Assembly (NCBI GenBank): GCA_035639875.1
Contig: DASQXE010000125.1
Location: forward strand, 1 to 62,860
Source of the DNA: JAIBJP01 sp035639875
GTDB lineage: Bacteria > Actinomycetota > Thermoleophilia > Gaiellales > Gaiellaceae
Direction of reading: 5' to 3'
DNA: 62,860 nucleotides
The position numbers and the translations under genes were made by a program. The notes below the pieces were generated by a model. The model worked only from the letters and a program-made list of their open reading frames with translations. It searched no databases and was not told the origin of the DNA. Numbering within the stretch: position 1 is the first letter of the stretch; each line of letters opens with the position of its first letter. Below, piece by piece: positions 17,091-26,085 of this stretch.

Positions 17091-18197
17091 ATGAAGGTCA
17101 TTTGCCCGAAGGAAGAACTGGCCGAGAAGCTTCAAGTCGCTGGGCGTGGCGTGTCGACCAGGACCAGCGTTCAAATCCTCGCGGGCATCCTGCTTCGCGC
17201 GGCAGCCGGACGACTGTCGATCTCGGCCACCGACATGGAGATCTCACTTCGCGCGGGGCTCGAGGCGCAGGTGGACGACGAGGGCGCAGTCGTGGTGCCG
17301 GGTCGCCTGCTCGTGGACATCGTGCGCCTTCTACCTGCAGGCGACGTGACGATTGCACATCGCGCGGAGGAGGGCGTAGCCGAGATCGTCTGCGGCTCGG
17401 CCTCCTATCGCTTGCACACCTATGCCGCCGAGGACTTCCCGCGCTTGCCGGAGATCGACGAAGGCGTGGCCTTCTCCGTCGAGAGGGAGGCGTTCGTCGA
17501 CACGATCGGCCGCGTCGGTCGGTCGGCCTCGCGCGATGAGAGCCGCCCCGTCCTCACCGGGATCCTGGTCCGCTTCGAGAACGAGAAGCTCGTTATGGCG
17601 GCTACCGACTCCTATCGGTTGAGCGTCAAGGAAACTCCGCTCGAGCAAGGACCGGGTCGCGAGGTCGAGGCCATCGTCCCGGCCCGTGCACTTGCCGAGC
17701 TCGCACGTATCGCGCAGACGGGCGGCCCCGGCACGATTGAAGTCGGAATCCAGGAAAACCAGATCGTGTTCGGCGTCGACGACGTCCGGTTGACCGCCCG
17801 TCGCATCGACGGTCAGTTCCCGAATTACAAGCAGCTCCTACCGGAGACCTTCGAAGCCGAGGTGACGATGCCTCGCGAAGAGCTTCTAGACGTCGTCCGG
17901 AGGACCTCGGTGATGGCGCAGCGCAAGTCGCCGCTTCGGCTGCGGTTCGAGGACGGTGAGCTGACGGTCTCGGCGCAGACGCAGGACATCGGCGAGGCGC
18001 GGGAGTCGCTGCCGGTCTCGTACTCGGGTGACGTGCTCGAGATCGGCTTCAACGCCGAGTTTCTCCGCGATGGCTTGGAGTCAATCAGCGACGACTCGGT
18101 GCGCATCAAGCTGATCAGCCCTCTCCGCCCTGGGCTCATCCACGGCGAGGCCGACGATTTCCTCTACCTGATCATGCCGATCAGGCTGGCCGGCTGA
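17091..18197 (+). CDS. dnaN: DNA polymerase III beta subunit (sliding clamp)
   Basis: The ring-shaped clamp that tethers DNA polymerase III, 368 residues in three repeats. ATG 17091 gives MKVICPKEELAEKL, the family N-terminus. Key pieces include GILLRAAAGRLSISATDMEIS, SRPVLTGILVRFENEKLVMAATDSYRLS and the C-terminal YLIMPIRL that closes the partner-binding pocket. Its stop overlaps the CTG start of recF by three bases. Confidence 0.97.
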   Translation: MKVICPKEELAEKLQVAGRGVSTRTSVQILAGILLRAAAGRLSISATDMEISLRAGLEAQVDDEGAVVVPGRLLVDIVRLLPAGDVTIAHRAEEGVAEIVCGSASYRLHTYAAEDFPRLPEIDEGVAFSVEREAFVDTIGRVGRSASRDESRPVLTGILVRFENEKLVMAATDSYRLSVKETPLEQGPGREVEAIVPARALAELARIAQTGGPGTIEVGIQENQIVFGVDDVRLTARRIDGQFPNYKQLLPETFEAEVTMPREELLDVVRRTSVMAQRKSPLRLRFEDGELTVSAQTQDIGEARESLPVSYSGDVLEIGFNAEFLRDGLESISDDSVRIKLISPLRPGLIHGEADDFLYLIMPIRLAG

Positions 18198-19252
18198 TCG
18201 TCGCTCGCGTCTCGCTCCGAAACTTCCGCTCCTACCCCGAGCTCGAGCTCGCTCTCGTTCCCGGGGTCGTGCTCGTGACGGGGCCGAACGGGGTCGGTAA
18301 GACGAATCTTCTCGAAGCACTTCACGTGGGCGCGCAGGGATTCTCGCCGCGCACGCGCGCGGAGCCGCGGCTGGTCAGGTTCGGCGAATCGGCGGCGAGA
18401 GTGCGACTCCACGGCGCCGAGCACGGCGCTCCGTTCGAGACCCAGGTGGATGTCGAGTCGGCTGCGCCGAAACGGATTCGGTTGAACGGCGCGCTTCTTG
18501 GAAGCGGCGACGAGCTGCGCTTTCGACTCGCGGCGCTTGCGTTCACTCCGGATCGCCTCGCTGTCGTGAAGGGAGGGCCGCTCGTTCGCCGCACGTATTT
18601 CGACCGCATGCTGGGCCGCCTCTTTCCGGCGCGCGCGGACCTCCCGTCGACATACGCGCGTGCTCTCGCGCAGCGGAACGCGGCGCTGCGGCAGGCCCGC
18701 GCCGGCGAGGCGACGCTCGAAGCTGTGGGACCGTGGACCGAGCAGGTGGCGATCTTCGGGGACGGGCTGGACCGCGCCCGGGCGGAACTCGTGCGCCTGC
18801 TCGACGCGCGTTTCCACGCCCATGGGGAAGCGCTCGGCCTCGAGGCGCCTGCTCTGGATTACGAGGAGCACGGACTTGCGGTGGCCGACCTCGCGCAGCG
18901 TCTCGAGCGCGACCTCCAGCGCGGAGCGACGGGCGTGGGGCCGCATCTGCGCGACGTGTTGATTGCATCTGCCGGTCGTGACCTTCGCGCGTACGGGTCG
19001 CAGGGAGAACAAAGAACGGCAGTGCTCGCGCTCGTCCTTGCCGAGGCGGACCTGCTCGCCGAGCGTCGCGGCGAGGCGCCGCTCCTGCTTTTGGACGACG
19101 TTTTCAGCGAGCTCGATCAAGCCCGCGGAACGGCGCTCGTCTCGCGCCTGCCGCCCGGCGGACAGACGCTGGTCACTGCGACTGACCGACCGGCCGCGGT
19201 CGAGCCGGATCTCGTCATCGAGGTCAAGCTCGGCGAGGCCCGAGCGGCATGA
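18194..19252 (+). CDS. recF: DNA replication and repair protein RecF
   Basis: An SMC-like ATPase of 352 residues that helps load RecA at gaps. Starting from CTG 18194 (CTGA overlap with the dnaN stop) the protein reads MIVARVSLRNFRSYPELELA then GPNGVGKTNLLEAL, the exact RecF N-terminus. No ATG, GTG or TTG lies in frame for over 120 bases upstream, and the first one downstream, GTG 18269, would delete two strands before the P-loop. Signature SQGEQRTAVLALVLAEADLL and Walker B LLLLDDVFSELD are intact. Confidence 0.93.
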   Translation: MIVARVSLRNFRSYPELELALVPGVVLVTGPNGVGKTNLLEALHVGAQGFSPRTRAEPRLVRFGESAARVRLHGAEHGAPFETQVDVESAAPKRIRLNGALLGSGDELRFRLAALAFTPDRLAVVKGGPLVRRTYFDRMLGRLFPARADLPSTYARALAQRNAALRQARAGEATLEAVGPWTEQVAIFGDGLDRARAELVRLLDARFHAHGEALGLEAPALDYEEHGLAVADLAQRLERDLQRGATGVGPHLRDVLIASAGRDLRAYGSQGEQRTAVLALVLAEADLLAERRGEAPLLLLDDVFSELDQARGTALVSRLPPGGQTLVTATDRPAAVEPDLVIEVKLGEARAA

Positions 19253-19713
19253 AGCTTCCCGAGCCAATCGGTGCGGAAATCCGCCGCGAGCTCGATCGTT
19301 TCGGCCCAGCCGGCGCGATGGCTGCGATCGTCGCCGCCTGGCCGAATGCTGTCGGAGAGGCGATTGCGACGAACGCCTGGCCCGCGCGCGTCGCGCGGGA
19401 CGGCACGCTGCACGTGTCGACAAGCTCGAGCGCGTGGGCCTTCGAGCTCACTCAGCTTTCCGCGCCGGTGCTGGAGCAGTTGCGCCGCCGCGTTGGGGAG
19501 GCCTGTCCCACCGGCCTGCGCTTCGCGGTCGGACCGTTGCCGGAGCCTGGAGGGGAGAGTGAAAAAGAAGCTACGCGGACCGTGCCGAAACCGAGCGCGG
19601 AGCAGGTCGCCGCGGGTGCACGAATCGCGGCCGAAATCGCGGACGAAGGCCTGCGCGAGGCGGTTTCGCGGGCCGCCGCGGCGAGCTTGGCGGCCGCAAA
19701 CGAGCCCGCCTGA
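19249..19713 (+). CDS. DUF721/DciA-family protein
   Basis: A 154-residue protein with an N-terminal DUF721 domain. The pattern MAAIVAAWPNAVGEAIATNAWPARVARDGTLHVSTSSSAWAFELTQ (split over residues 23-68) is typical. DciA homologues help load the replicative helicase where DnaC is missing, and lie between recF and gyrB in actinobacteria exactly as here. The C-terminal half is Ala/Glu-rich and poorly conserved. It starts 4 bases inside recF (ATGA). Confidence 0.85.
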   Translation: MKLPEPIGAEIRRELDRFGPAGAMAAIVAAWPNAVGEAIATNAWPARVARDGTLHVSTSSSAWAFELTQLSAPVLEQLRRRVGEACPTGLRFAVGPLPEPGGESEKEATRTVPKPSAEQVAAGARIAAEIADEGLREAVSRAAAASLAAANEPA

Positions 19714-19774
19714 CGACCGGTCTGTCTGGTAGACTTCGAAACAGCAGAAACCTCCCGCGAGCAGGGATTTTTTA

Positions 19775-22162
19775 TTGCCTAAATCCGGATACGGCGCCAA
19801 GGACATCACCGTTCTCGAGGGCTTGGAGCCCGTCCGCAAGCGTCCCGGAATGTATGTCGGCTCCACCGGGCCGCGGGGCCTTCATCACCTGGTTTACGAG
19901 GTCGTGGACAACTCAGTCGACGAGGCTCTGGCTGGCCGCAACGAACGCATCGAGGTCCTCCTTCACCCCGACAATTCCGTCACCGTTCGCGACTGGGGAT
20001 CGGGTATCCCCGTCGACGTCATGCCGGACCAGGGACTGCCCGCCCTCACGGTCGTCCTGACGAAGCTCCACGCGGGCGGCAAGTTCGGCGGCGAGGGCTA
20101 CAAGGTCTCCGGCGGGCTGCACGGTGTCGGGGTTTCCGTCGTCAACGCTCTTTCCGAGTGGCTCGCCGTCGAGGTTCAGCGGGACGGCAAGGTCTTTCGG
20201 CAGGAGTTCGCCCGCGGCGAGCCGACCACCAAACTGACGGTCGCCGGCAAGGCGGGCAAGGGCGAGACGGGAACGACGATCAGTTTTCTTCCCGATGCCG
20301 ACATCTTCGAGGAGCTCGAGCTCTCGGCCGAAACGCTCGTTCAGCGGCTCCGGGAGACCGCCTTTCTGACGCGCGGGCTCGAGATCGTCCTCGTGGACGA
20401 GCGCGCCGGCGAGGACCGCTGGGAGTTCAAGTACGAGGGAGGCATTCGCGACTTCGTCGGCTACATCAACGAGGCGAAGGATCCGGTGCACAAGCGGATC
20501 GTCTACTTCGAGAGCGAGACCGGCGAGGGTGCTGTCGAGATCGCGATGCAGTGGAACTCGTCGTACGTGGAGTCCGTCTTCTCGTTCGCGAACAACATCA
20601 ACACGCACGAAGGCGGCTCCCACCTTTCAGGCTTCAAGGCGGCCCTCACCGGGACACTCAACAAGTACGCGCGGGACAAGGGTCTCCTGAAGGACAAGGA
20701 GGAGAACCTCGAAGGCGAGGACGCGCGCGAAGGCCTGGCCGCGGTCATCTCGGTCAAGCTCCGCGACCCCCAGTTCGAGGGGCAGACGAAGACGAAGCTC
20801 GGCAACCCCTGGGTCCGCGGTCTCGTCGAGCAGGCGGTGAACGCCAAGCTGGCCGAGTTCCTCGAGGAGAATCCGACCGACGCGCGGCAGGTGATCCAGA
20901 AGGCAATTGCCGCTCGAAATGCCCGCCAGGCCGCCCGCAAGGCGCGCGAGCTCACCCGCCGCAAGAGCGCGCTCGAGAACTCGTCCCTCCCCGGAAAGCT
21001 CGCGGACTGCACGGTCCGCGACCCCGATCTCGCCGAGCTCTACATCGTCGAGGGCGACTCCGCGGGAGGCTCCGCGAAGCAGGCCCGCGACCGCACCTAC
21101 CAGGCAATCCTTCCGTTGCGCGGGAAGATCATCAACTCGGAGAAGAACCGCATCAACAAGGTCCTCTCCAATGCCGAGATCCAGGCGATGATCACCGCGA
21201 TCGGCACGGGCATCGGCGACGAGTTCGACATCGGCAACCTGCGGTACGGCCGCGTCATCGTGATGACGGACGCAGATGTGGACGGCTCCCACATCCGCAC
21301 GCTCATCCTCACGTTTCTCTATCGAAACATGCCGGAGCTCATCGACCGGGGCCACGTCTACATCGCCGTGCCGCCTCTTTACCACGTCAAGGTCGGCAAC
21401 CAGGAGTTCTATTTCGAGAAGGACGCGCAGCTGGAGGACCTCCTTGTCCGCGAGCGGATCAAGGACATCCAGATCACCGATCGGGGCGGCGAGCCCGTCC
21501 AGCTCACGGAGCACCGGTACGGCAAGTTCGTCCGGGAGCTGACGGCGTTCGAGGGGTTCCGCGCCAAGCTGCACGCTGAGTTCGGCGAAGCGGCGAACTT
21601 CGTTGTTGCCCACCGCCTCGTCGAGCACGAGGCCGCTTCCTTGGCCGAGTTTGAGCAGGCGATCGAGGCTATGCCGGCGAACGGCCACGAGCTCAGCATC
21701 TTGGGGCGGGTCGACGGTGGGCTTCGCCTCCAAGTGATCGAGCAGGCCTCGAGCACCGCCAAGCATCTGCGCGTGCCCGAGGACCTCGTCACCTCTCCCA
21801 CCTACGAGCGCCTGCGGAGCGCGTATGCGAAGACCGCGGCGACGACCGGCTCGCCGCCGTTCACACTGATCTTGGGGAAGAAGACCGCGACCGCGGCGAC
21901 CTTCGACGAGCTGCGCGCGCGAGCGCTCGAGCTCGCGAAGGAGGGTTTGAACCTGAGCCGGTTCAAGGGCCTCGGCGAGATGAACCCTGAGCAGCTGTGG
22001 GAGACGACGATGGACCCGCAGCGTCGCCTGCTGATCCGCGTGGACGTCGAGGACGCCTCGGCGGCGGACCAGATGTTCTCGGTGCTCATGGGCGACCAGG
22101 TCGAGCCGCGCCGGCTCTTCATCGAGCACAACGCGAAGGACGTGAGATTCCTTGACATCTAG
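19775..22162 (+). CDS. gyrB: DNA gyrase subunit B
   Basis: The ATPase/TOPRIM subunit of gyrase, 795 residues. Start is TTG 19775 after CAGGGA. The GHKL ATP site (EVVDNSVDEALAG, GGLHGVGVSVVNALS), TOPRIM YIVEGDSAGGSAKQ and MTDADVDGSHIRTL, and C-terminal KGLGEMNPEQLWETTMDP are all present. Between PPLYHVKVGNQEFYF (about 530-545) and KGLGEM (about 730) lies an insert of some 170 residues, absent from mycobacterial GyrB but matching the position of the E. coli-type insert. Confidence 0.97.
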   Translation: MPKSGYGAKDITVLEGLEPVRKRPGMYVGSTGPRGLHHLVYEVVDNSVDEALAGRNERIEVLLHPDNSVTVRDWGSGIPVDVMPDQGLPALTVVLTKLHAGGKFGGEGYKVSGGLHGVGVSVVNALSEWLAVEVQRDGKVFRQEFARGEPTTKLTVAGKAGKGETGTTISFLPDADIFEELELSAETLVQRLRETAFLTRGLEIVLVDERAGEDRWEFKYEGGIRDFVGYINEAKDPVHKRIVYFESETGEGAVEIAMQWNSSYVESVFSFANNINTHEGGSHLSGFKAALTGTLNKYARDKGLLKDKEENLEGEDAREGLAAVISVKLRDPQFEGQTKTKLGNPWVRGLVEQAVNAKLAEFLEENPTDARQVIQKAIAARNARQAARKARELTRRKSALENSSLPGKLADCTVRDPDLAELYIVEGDSAGGSAKQARDRTYQAILPLRGKIINSEKNRINKVLSNAEIQAMITAIGTGIGDEFDIGNLRYGRVIVMTDADVDGSHIRTLILTFLYRNMPELIDRGHVYIAVPPLYHVKVGNQEFYFEKDAQLEDLLVRERIKDIQITDRGGEPVQLTEHRYGKFVRELTAFEGFRAKLHAEFGEAANFVVAHRLVEHEAASLAEFEQAIEAMPANGHELSILGRVDGGLRLQVIEQASSTAKHLRVPEDLVTSPTYERLRSAYAKTAATTGSPPFTLILGKKTATAATFDELRARALELAKEGLNLSRFKGLGEMNPEQLWETTMDPQRRLLIRVDVEDASAADQMFSVLMGDQVEPRRLFIEHNAKDVRFLDI

Positions 22163-22176
22163 GGGTCGGCAAGTGA

Positions 22177-24708
22177 ATGAGTGAGATCGGCGCCCTCGGG
22201 CCCGGCCGGATCGAGCCGCGCGAGCTCGAGCAGGAGCTTCGCTCCAGCTATCTCGACTACGCCATGTCGGTCATCGTCGGACGCGCGCTTCCCGACGTCC
22301 GCGACGGTCTGAAGCCGGTTCACCGGCGCGTCCTCTACGGTATGCACGAGGCCGGGATGCAGCCGAGCCGGCCGTACAAGAAGTGCGCCCGCGTCGTCGG
22401 GGACGTGATGGGGAGCTACCACCCGCACGGCGACCAGGCCATCTACGACACGCTGGTGCGGATGGCGCAGCCGTTCTCGCTGCGCTACCCGCTGGTCGAC
22501 GGCCAGGGCAATTTTGGTTTCGACGTCGAGCCCGCCGCGGCGATGCGGTACACCGAGTGTCGCCTCTCGCGCATCGCGACGGAGATGCTCCGGGACATCG
22601 ATGCCGACACGGTCGACTTCGTCCCGAACTACGACGAGTCGCGGCGCGAGCCGTCGGCCCTGCCCTCCCGCTTTCCGAACCTCCTGGTCAACGGCTCGTC
22701 AGGCATCGCGGTCGGGATGGCGACGAACATGCCGTCCCACCGGCTCAGCGAGGTCGTCGACGCAATCGTCGCGCTGATCGACAAGCCGGACGCCAACGTC
22801 GACGATCTCATGACGCACGTGAAGGGCCCGGACTTCCCGACCGGCGGCATCATCGTCGGGCGGGGCGGCATCCGCGACGCGTACCGGACCGGGCGCGGAC
22901 GGATCGTCATGCGCGCTCGCGCGCACTTCGAGGAGCTTCGAGGCGGGAAGTCGGCGATCGTCCTCACGGAGTTGCCGTTCGGCGTACGGGTGGGCGGCGA
23001 CGCCGGTCTCATCATGCGAATCGCCGACCTCGTCCGCGACAAGGTGATTCCCGAGATCGCGAACGTCGACGACTTCATCGACAAGACCGGGATCCGCGTC
23101 GTCATCGAGGTCAAGCGCGAGTGCGATCCGAACATCGTCCTCAACAAGCTCTACAAGCACACGCCGATCCAGACAACCTTCGGCTACAACGCCGTGGCGC
23201 TCGTGGACGGCGTTCCGCGGACGCTGTCGCTCCTCGAGCTCGTCACGCACTACCTCGACTACCAGCGTCAGGTCGTCACCCGACGGTCGAAGTACGAGCT
23301 GCGCAAGGCCGAGGAGCGCGCCCACATCCTCGATGGCTATCTCACGGCTCTCGACAATCTCGATGCGGTTATCGCGCTGATCCGCGCTTCGGCGGACACC
23401 GACGTAGCCCGCGCCGGGCTCATGGAGCAGTTCGAGCTTTCCGAGATTCAGGCGCAGGCGATTCTCGACCTCCGGCTAGCACGCCTCACCGGCCTCGCGC
23501 GCAAGGAGATCGAGGAAGAGTTCGCGGATCTGCAAGAGCGGATCGGCGAGCTGCGCGCGATCCTCGGCGATCCCGCCCGGATCGACGCGCTCATCCGAGA
23601 AGAGCTTCTGGAGCTCAAGCAGCTCTACGGCAAAAACGACGACCGGCGCACCGAGATCGTGGCGGCCGAAGGCGATCTCGAGCTCGAGGATCTCATCGCC
23701 GAGGAGGACATGGTCATCGCGATCACCCGGTCCGGCTACGTCAAGCGGCTGCCTGTGACGACATATCGCGAGCAGCGGCGCGGGGGGATCGGGGTCATGG
23801 GGATGGATCTCAAGGACGAGGACTACATCGAGCACCTCGTCGTCGCATCCACTCACGACTACCTGCTCTTCTTCACCTCGGTGGGCAAGGTGTACCGCCT
23901 GAAGGTGCATGAGCTGCCGCTTGGCAGCCGGCAGTCGAAGGGCCGCGCGCTCATCAATCTGTTGCCGCTCGCGCAGGGCGAGAGCGTCCGCACGCTCATC
24001 GCCACGCGCAACTTCGAGGAGGCCGAGTACCTGGTCCTGGCGACGAAGAACGGGATCGTGAAGAAGACGCGCTTCGCCGAGTACAACACGCCGCTCAAGG
24101 CGGATGGGATCATCGCGATCAAGCTCCGGGGCGAGGACGAGCTCGTGGGCGTCATCCACTCGTCCGGTGAGGACGATGTCCTCATGGTCTCGTATAAGGG
24201 GCAGGCGATGCGCTTCTCCGAGAAGGACGCGCGCCCGATGGGGCGGGCGACCTCGGGGGTCGTCGGAATGCGGCTCCGGAAGGACGACGAGGTCATCGCT
24301 GTAAGCCTGGCCAAGGACGACTCGGATCTCCTCGTCGTGACCGAGAACGGCTTCGGGAAGCGCACGCCGATCAGCCAGTATCCGGTCAAGGGCCGCGGCG
24401 GCCTGGGAGTCAAGACCGTGCAGCTGACCGAGGCCCGCGGCCAGCTCGCCGGGGCGCTCGTCGTGCGCGACGGCTATCAGGTCATGCTCATGTCCACGGG
24501 CGGCACGGTCATCCGCATCCCGGTCGAAGAGGTGAAGCGGCTCGGCCGGGCGACTCAGGGCGTGATCGTCATGCGCCTGCGGGAAGGCGAGTACGTCTCG
24601 ACCCTCGCCCCGGTGATCGAGCAGGCGAATGGGAATGACGGCCCAGGTTCCGAGGCTGAGCTGACCGAAGCAACCGCACCCTCGGACACAGAAACGCCGG
24701 GCGAATAG
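22177..24708 (+). CDS. gyrA: DNA gyrase subunit A
   Basis: The DNA-cutting subunit of gyrase, 843 residues. The winged-helix/tower core shows SYLDYAMSVIVGRALPDVRDGLKPVHRR, the quinolone region HPHGDQAIYDTLVRMAQPF, and the active-site Tyr in AAMRYTECRLS. The C-terminal pinwheel carries the gyrase box as QRRGGIG, one residue off the canonical QRRGGKG. An acidic tail (EAELTEATAPSDTETPGE) ends the protein. It starts 14 bases after gyrB. Confidence 0.97.
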   Translation: MSEIGALGPGRIEPRELEQELRSSYLDYAMSVIVGRALPDVRDGLKPVHRRVLYGMHEAGMQPSRPYKKCARVVGDVMGSYHPHGDQAIYDTLVRMAQPFSLRYPLVDGQGNFGFDVEPAAAMRYTECRLSRIATEMLRDIDADTVDFVPNYDESRREPSALPSRFPNLLVNGSSGIAVGMATNMPSHRLSEVVDAIVALIDKPDANVDDLMTHVKGPDFPTGGIIVGRGGIRDAYRTGRGRIVMRARAHFEELRGGKSAIVLTELPFGVRVGGDAGLIMRIADLVRDKVIPEIANVDDFIDKTGIRVVIEVKRECDPNIVLNKLYKHTPIQTTFGYNAVALVDGVPRTLSLLELVTHYLDYQRQVVTRRSKYELRKAEERAHILDGYLTALDNLDAVIALIRASADTDVARAGLMEQFELSEIQAQAILDLRLARLTGLARKEIEEEFADLQERIGELRAILGDPARIDALIREELLELKQLYGKNDDRRTEIVAAEGDLELEDLIAEEDMVIAITRSGYVKRLPVTTYREQRRGGIGVMGMDLKDEDYIEHLVVASTHDYLLFFTSVGKVYRLKVHELPLGSRQSKGRALINLLPLAQGESVRTLIATRNFEEAEYLVLATKNGIVKKTRFAEYNTPLKADGIIAIKLRGEDELVGVIHSSGEDDVLMVSYKGQAMRFSEKDARPMGRATSGVVGMRLRKDDEVIAVSLAKDDSDLLVVTENGFGKRTPISQYPVKGRGGLGVKTVQLTEARGQLAGALVVRDGYQVMLMSTGGTVIRIPVEEVKRLGRATQGVIVMRLREGEYVSTLAPVIEQANGNDGPGSEAELTEATAPSDTETPGE

Positions 24709-24745
24709 CTTTCCGGAAGGACGCGGCCGGTTTCGGCGCATTCGC

Positions 24746-24776
24746 TTCACAAAGCTGGCGCTCGGTGGTAGCTTTG
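24746..24776 (+). promoter_or_regulatory. Candidate promoter with operator dyad upstream of the MerR-like gene
   Basis: A perfect inverted repeat CAAAGCT (24750-24756) and AGCTTTG (24770-24776), centres 20 bases apart, lies 32 bases before the MerR-like start. A possible -35 TTCACA (24746-24751) and -10 TAGCTT (24769-24774) with 17-base spacing overlap the two arms. MerR proteins bind dyads placed between promoter elements, so autoregulation is a reasonable guess. The promoter boxes are weak matches. Confidence 0.45.
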
Positions 24777-24808
24777 GTCGCTACTCCGGCGTCGAAAAAG
24801 GTGCGCTT

Positions 24809-25177
24809 ATGGCTGTTCCGCGGCATGTCGATCTTCTTGAACCGGTAAACATCTCCGAGCACCTGAACAAGATCGAGCTCTATCTCGGACAGGTGTGCGC
24901 CGTGGCCGGCATCTCCAAGATGCAGCTCGACTACTGGACGAACAAGGCGCAGATCCCGACCAAGGGTCGCAAGCAGCGGATCTACGACATGGACGCGGTC
25001 GAGACGGTCATGCTCATCAAGCAGGGCAAGGACAAGGGCCTGAACCTCTCCACCGCCATCGAGGCGGCGCGGAAGTACAAGGAGGAGCGGGCGGCCGGCC
25101 TTTCGCCGCACCTAGCCGCTCAGGATTCGCGGAGGACACCCGCAGCCGATTCCGGCGCGAGCGTATTGACGAAGTAG
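24809..25177 (+). CDS. MerR-like DNA-binding protein
   Basis: A 122-residue regulator with a winged helix-turn-helix of the MerR type. The pattern VCAVAGISKMQLDYWTNKAQIPTKGRKQRIYDMDAVETVMLI (split over 31-72) shows the HTH and the wing, followed by LNLSTAIEAARKYKEE. It lacks the long dimerisation coiled coil and any effector domain, so the signal it senses is unknown. Downstream of gyrA with its own promoter-like region; its end overlaps galT convergently by 58 bases. Confidence 0.8.
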   Translation: MAVPRHVDLLEPVNISEHLNKIELYLGQVCAVAGISKMQLDYWTNKAQIPTKGRKQRIYDMDAVETVMLIKQGKDKGLNLSTAIEAARKYKEERAAGLSPHLAAQDSRRTPAADSGASVLTK

Positions 25178-26085
25178 CCCGAGCCGAGCTCGAGGCCGGC
25201 GAGGATCGTGAGGCGAGGAAGCACCTCTAGATGCCAGTGTCCGGTCGCGTGCAGCCACATGTTCACCGGGACGCGGCCTTCGGCCACTCGCAGGCGGCGA
25301 AGACCCTCGGCCACAAGTCCGAGCGCGGTGCCGAGGGCTGCGCTCGTGAAGGGATCCTCCTCGCACTCGCTCGACGCGACGAGCATCTCGTACGGACCAC
25401 GGCCGGCGAAGGGACAGAGGAGGGTGAGCCCGTCGCGTTCCGCGACGACGCGGATGCGGTGCTCGAGCTCCTCCACGAGGACGCGACAGAGGACGCAGCC
25501 GCCCTCATCTGCCTGCGCCTTGAGTTCCTGCGCCACGAGCGGCGGCTCCTCCTGCAGCCAGACGAGCTGCGAGTGCGAGTGCTGCAAACTTGCGCCAGCC
25601 GCGCGCCCCTCGTTGACGAGCGCCTGAACGTACGAGAAGCCCTGCTCGCGCGCGGCGGCGGCGCGCGCCTGCCAGGCCTCGGCGACGAGCTCGAGCTCGC
25701 GGAGTGAGAGATCGGCGAGCGTGCGCACGTGGCGCGGCGAGTGGATGACGACCTCCTGCCGGCCGAGGGCTGCGCGCCGCGCGAAGAGGCCCGTCCGATC
25801 TCCCTCCACCGACCACGGACCGAAGGCGGGAAACTTGTTCGGCACGACGCGCACGCGCCACCCGGGTGCATCCGCCGCTCGTCCTGGAGGGCCGATCGCG
25901 AACGTCTCGGGCGGAGTAGCGCTCTCGCGGCCTTCGCAAAAAGGACACCCCGCGACGTCGTCGTCGTCCTCGTCGGCGCGGGGACGGTCGGCACCCGGCC
26001 TGCGCGCCCTCGCGGGAGCGATGACAACCCAGCGGCCCGAAACCGGGTCGCGCCGGAGCTCGGGAGGGGTGCCCTCAGCGCTCAG
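25120..26085 (-). CDS. Galactose-1-phosphate uridylyltransferase family (GalT)
   Basis: A HIT-superfamily nucleotidyltransferase that exchanges UMP (or AMP in relatives) between sugar phosphates. The frame reads PELRRDPVSGRWVVIAPAR, the zinc motif CPFCEG, TPPETFAI, RVVPNKFPAF, then HSHSQLVW with the nucleophile His region and WHLEVLPR near the end. The first canonical start in frame is GTG 25854, which would cut off the CPFC zinc site; the open frame from 26130 offers only CTG 26085. From there the length is 321 residues, normal for GalT. UDP-glucose versus ADP-sugar specificity is not decidable. Confidence 0.85.
   Translation of the reverse strand: MSAEGTPPELRRDPVSGRWVVIAPARARRPGADRPRADEDDDDVAGCPFCEGRESATPPETFAIGPPGRAADAPGWRVRVVPNKFPAFGPWSVEGDRTGLFARRAALGRQEVVIHSPRHVRTLADLSLRELELVAEAWQARAAAAREQGFSYVQALVNEGRAAGASLQHSHSQLVWLQEEPPLVAQELKAQADEGGCVLCRVLVEELEHRIRVVAERDGLTLLCPFAGRGPYEMLVASSECEEDPFTSAALGTALGLVAEGLRRLRVAEGRVPVNMWLHATGHWHLEVLPRLTILAGLELGSGYFVNTLAPESAAGVLRES

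Noticed and set aside
19735..19777. Terminator from TCCC...GGGA followed by TTTTTT before gyrB
   Set aside because: Stem is only 4 bp and the GGGA serves as the gyrB ribosome-binding region; too weak to call.
22383..23912. Long second-frame ORF inside gyrA
   Set aside because: Arg/Pro-rich shadow typical of high-GC genes; gyrA is certain.
25854..26085. galT as a truncated or frameshifted pseudogene
   Set aside because: The missing N-terminus continues in the same frame without stop; only the start codon is unusual.
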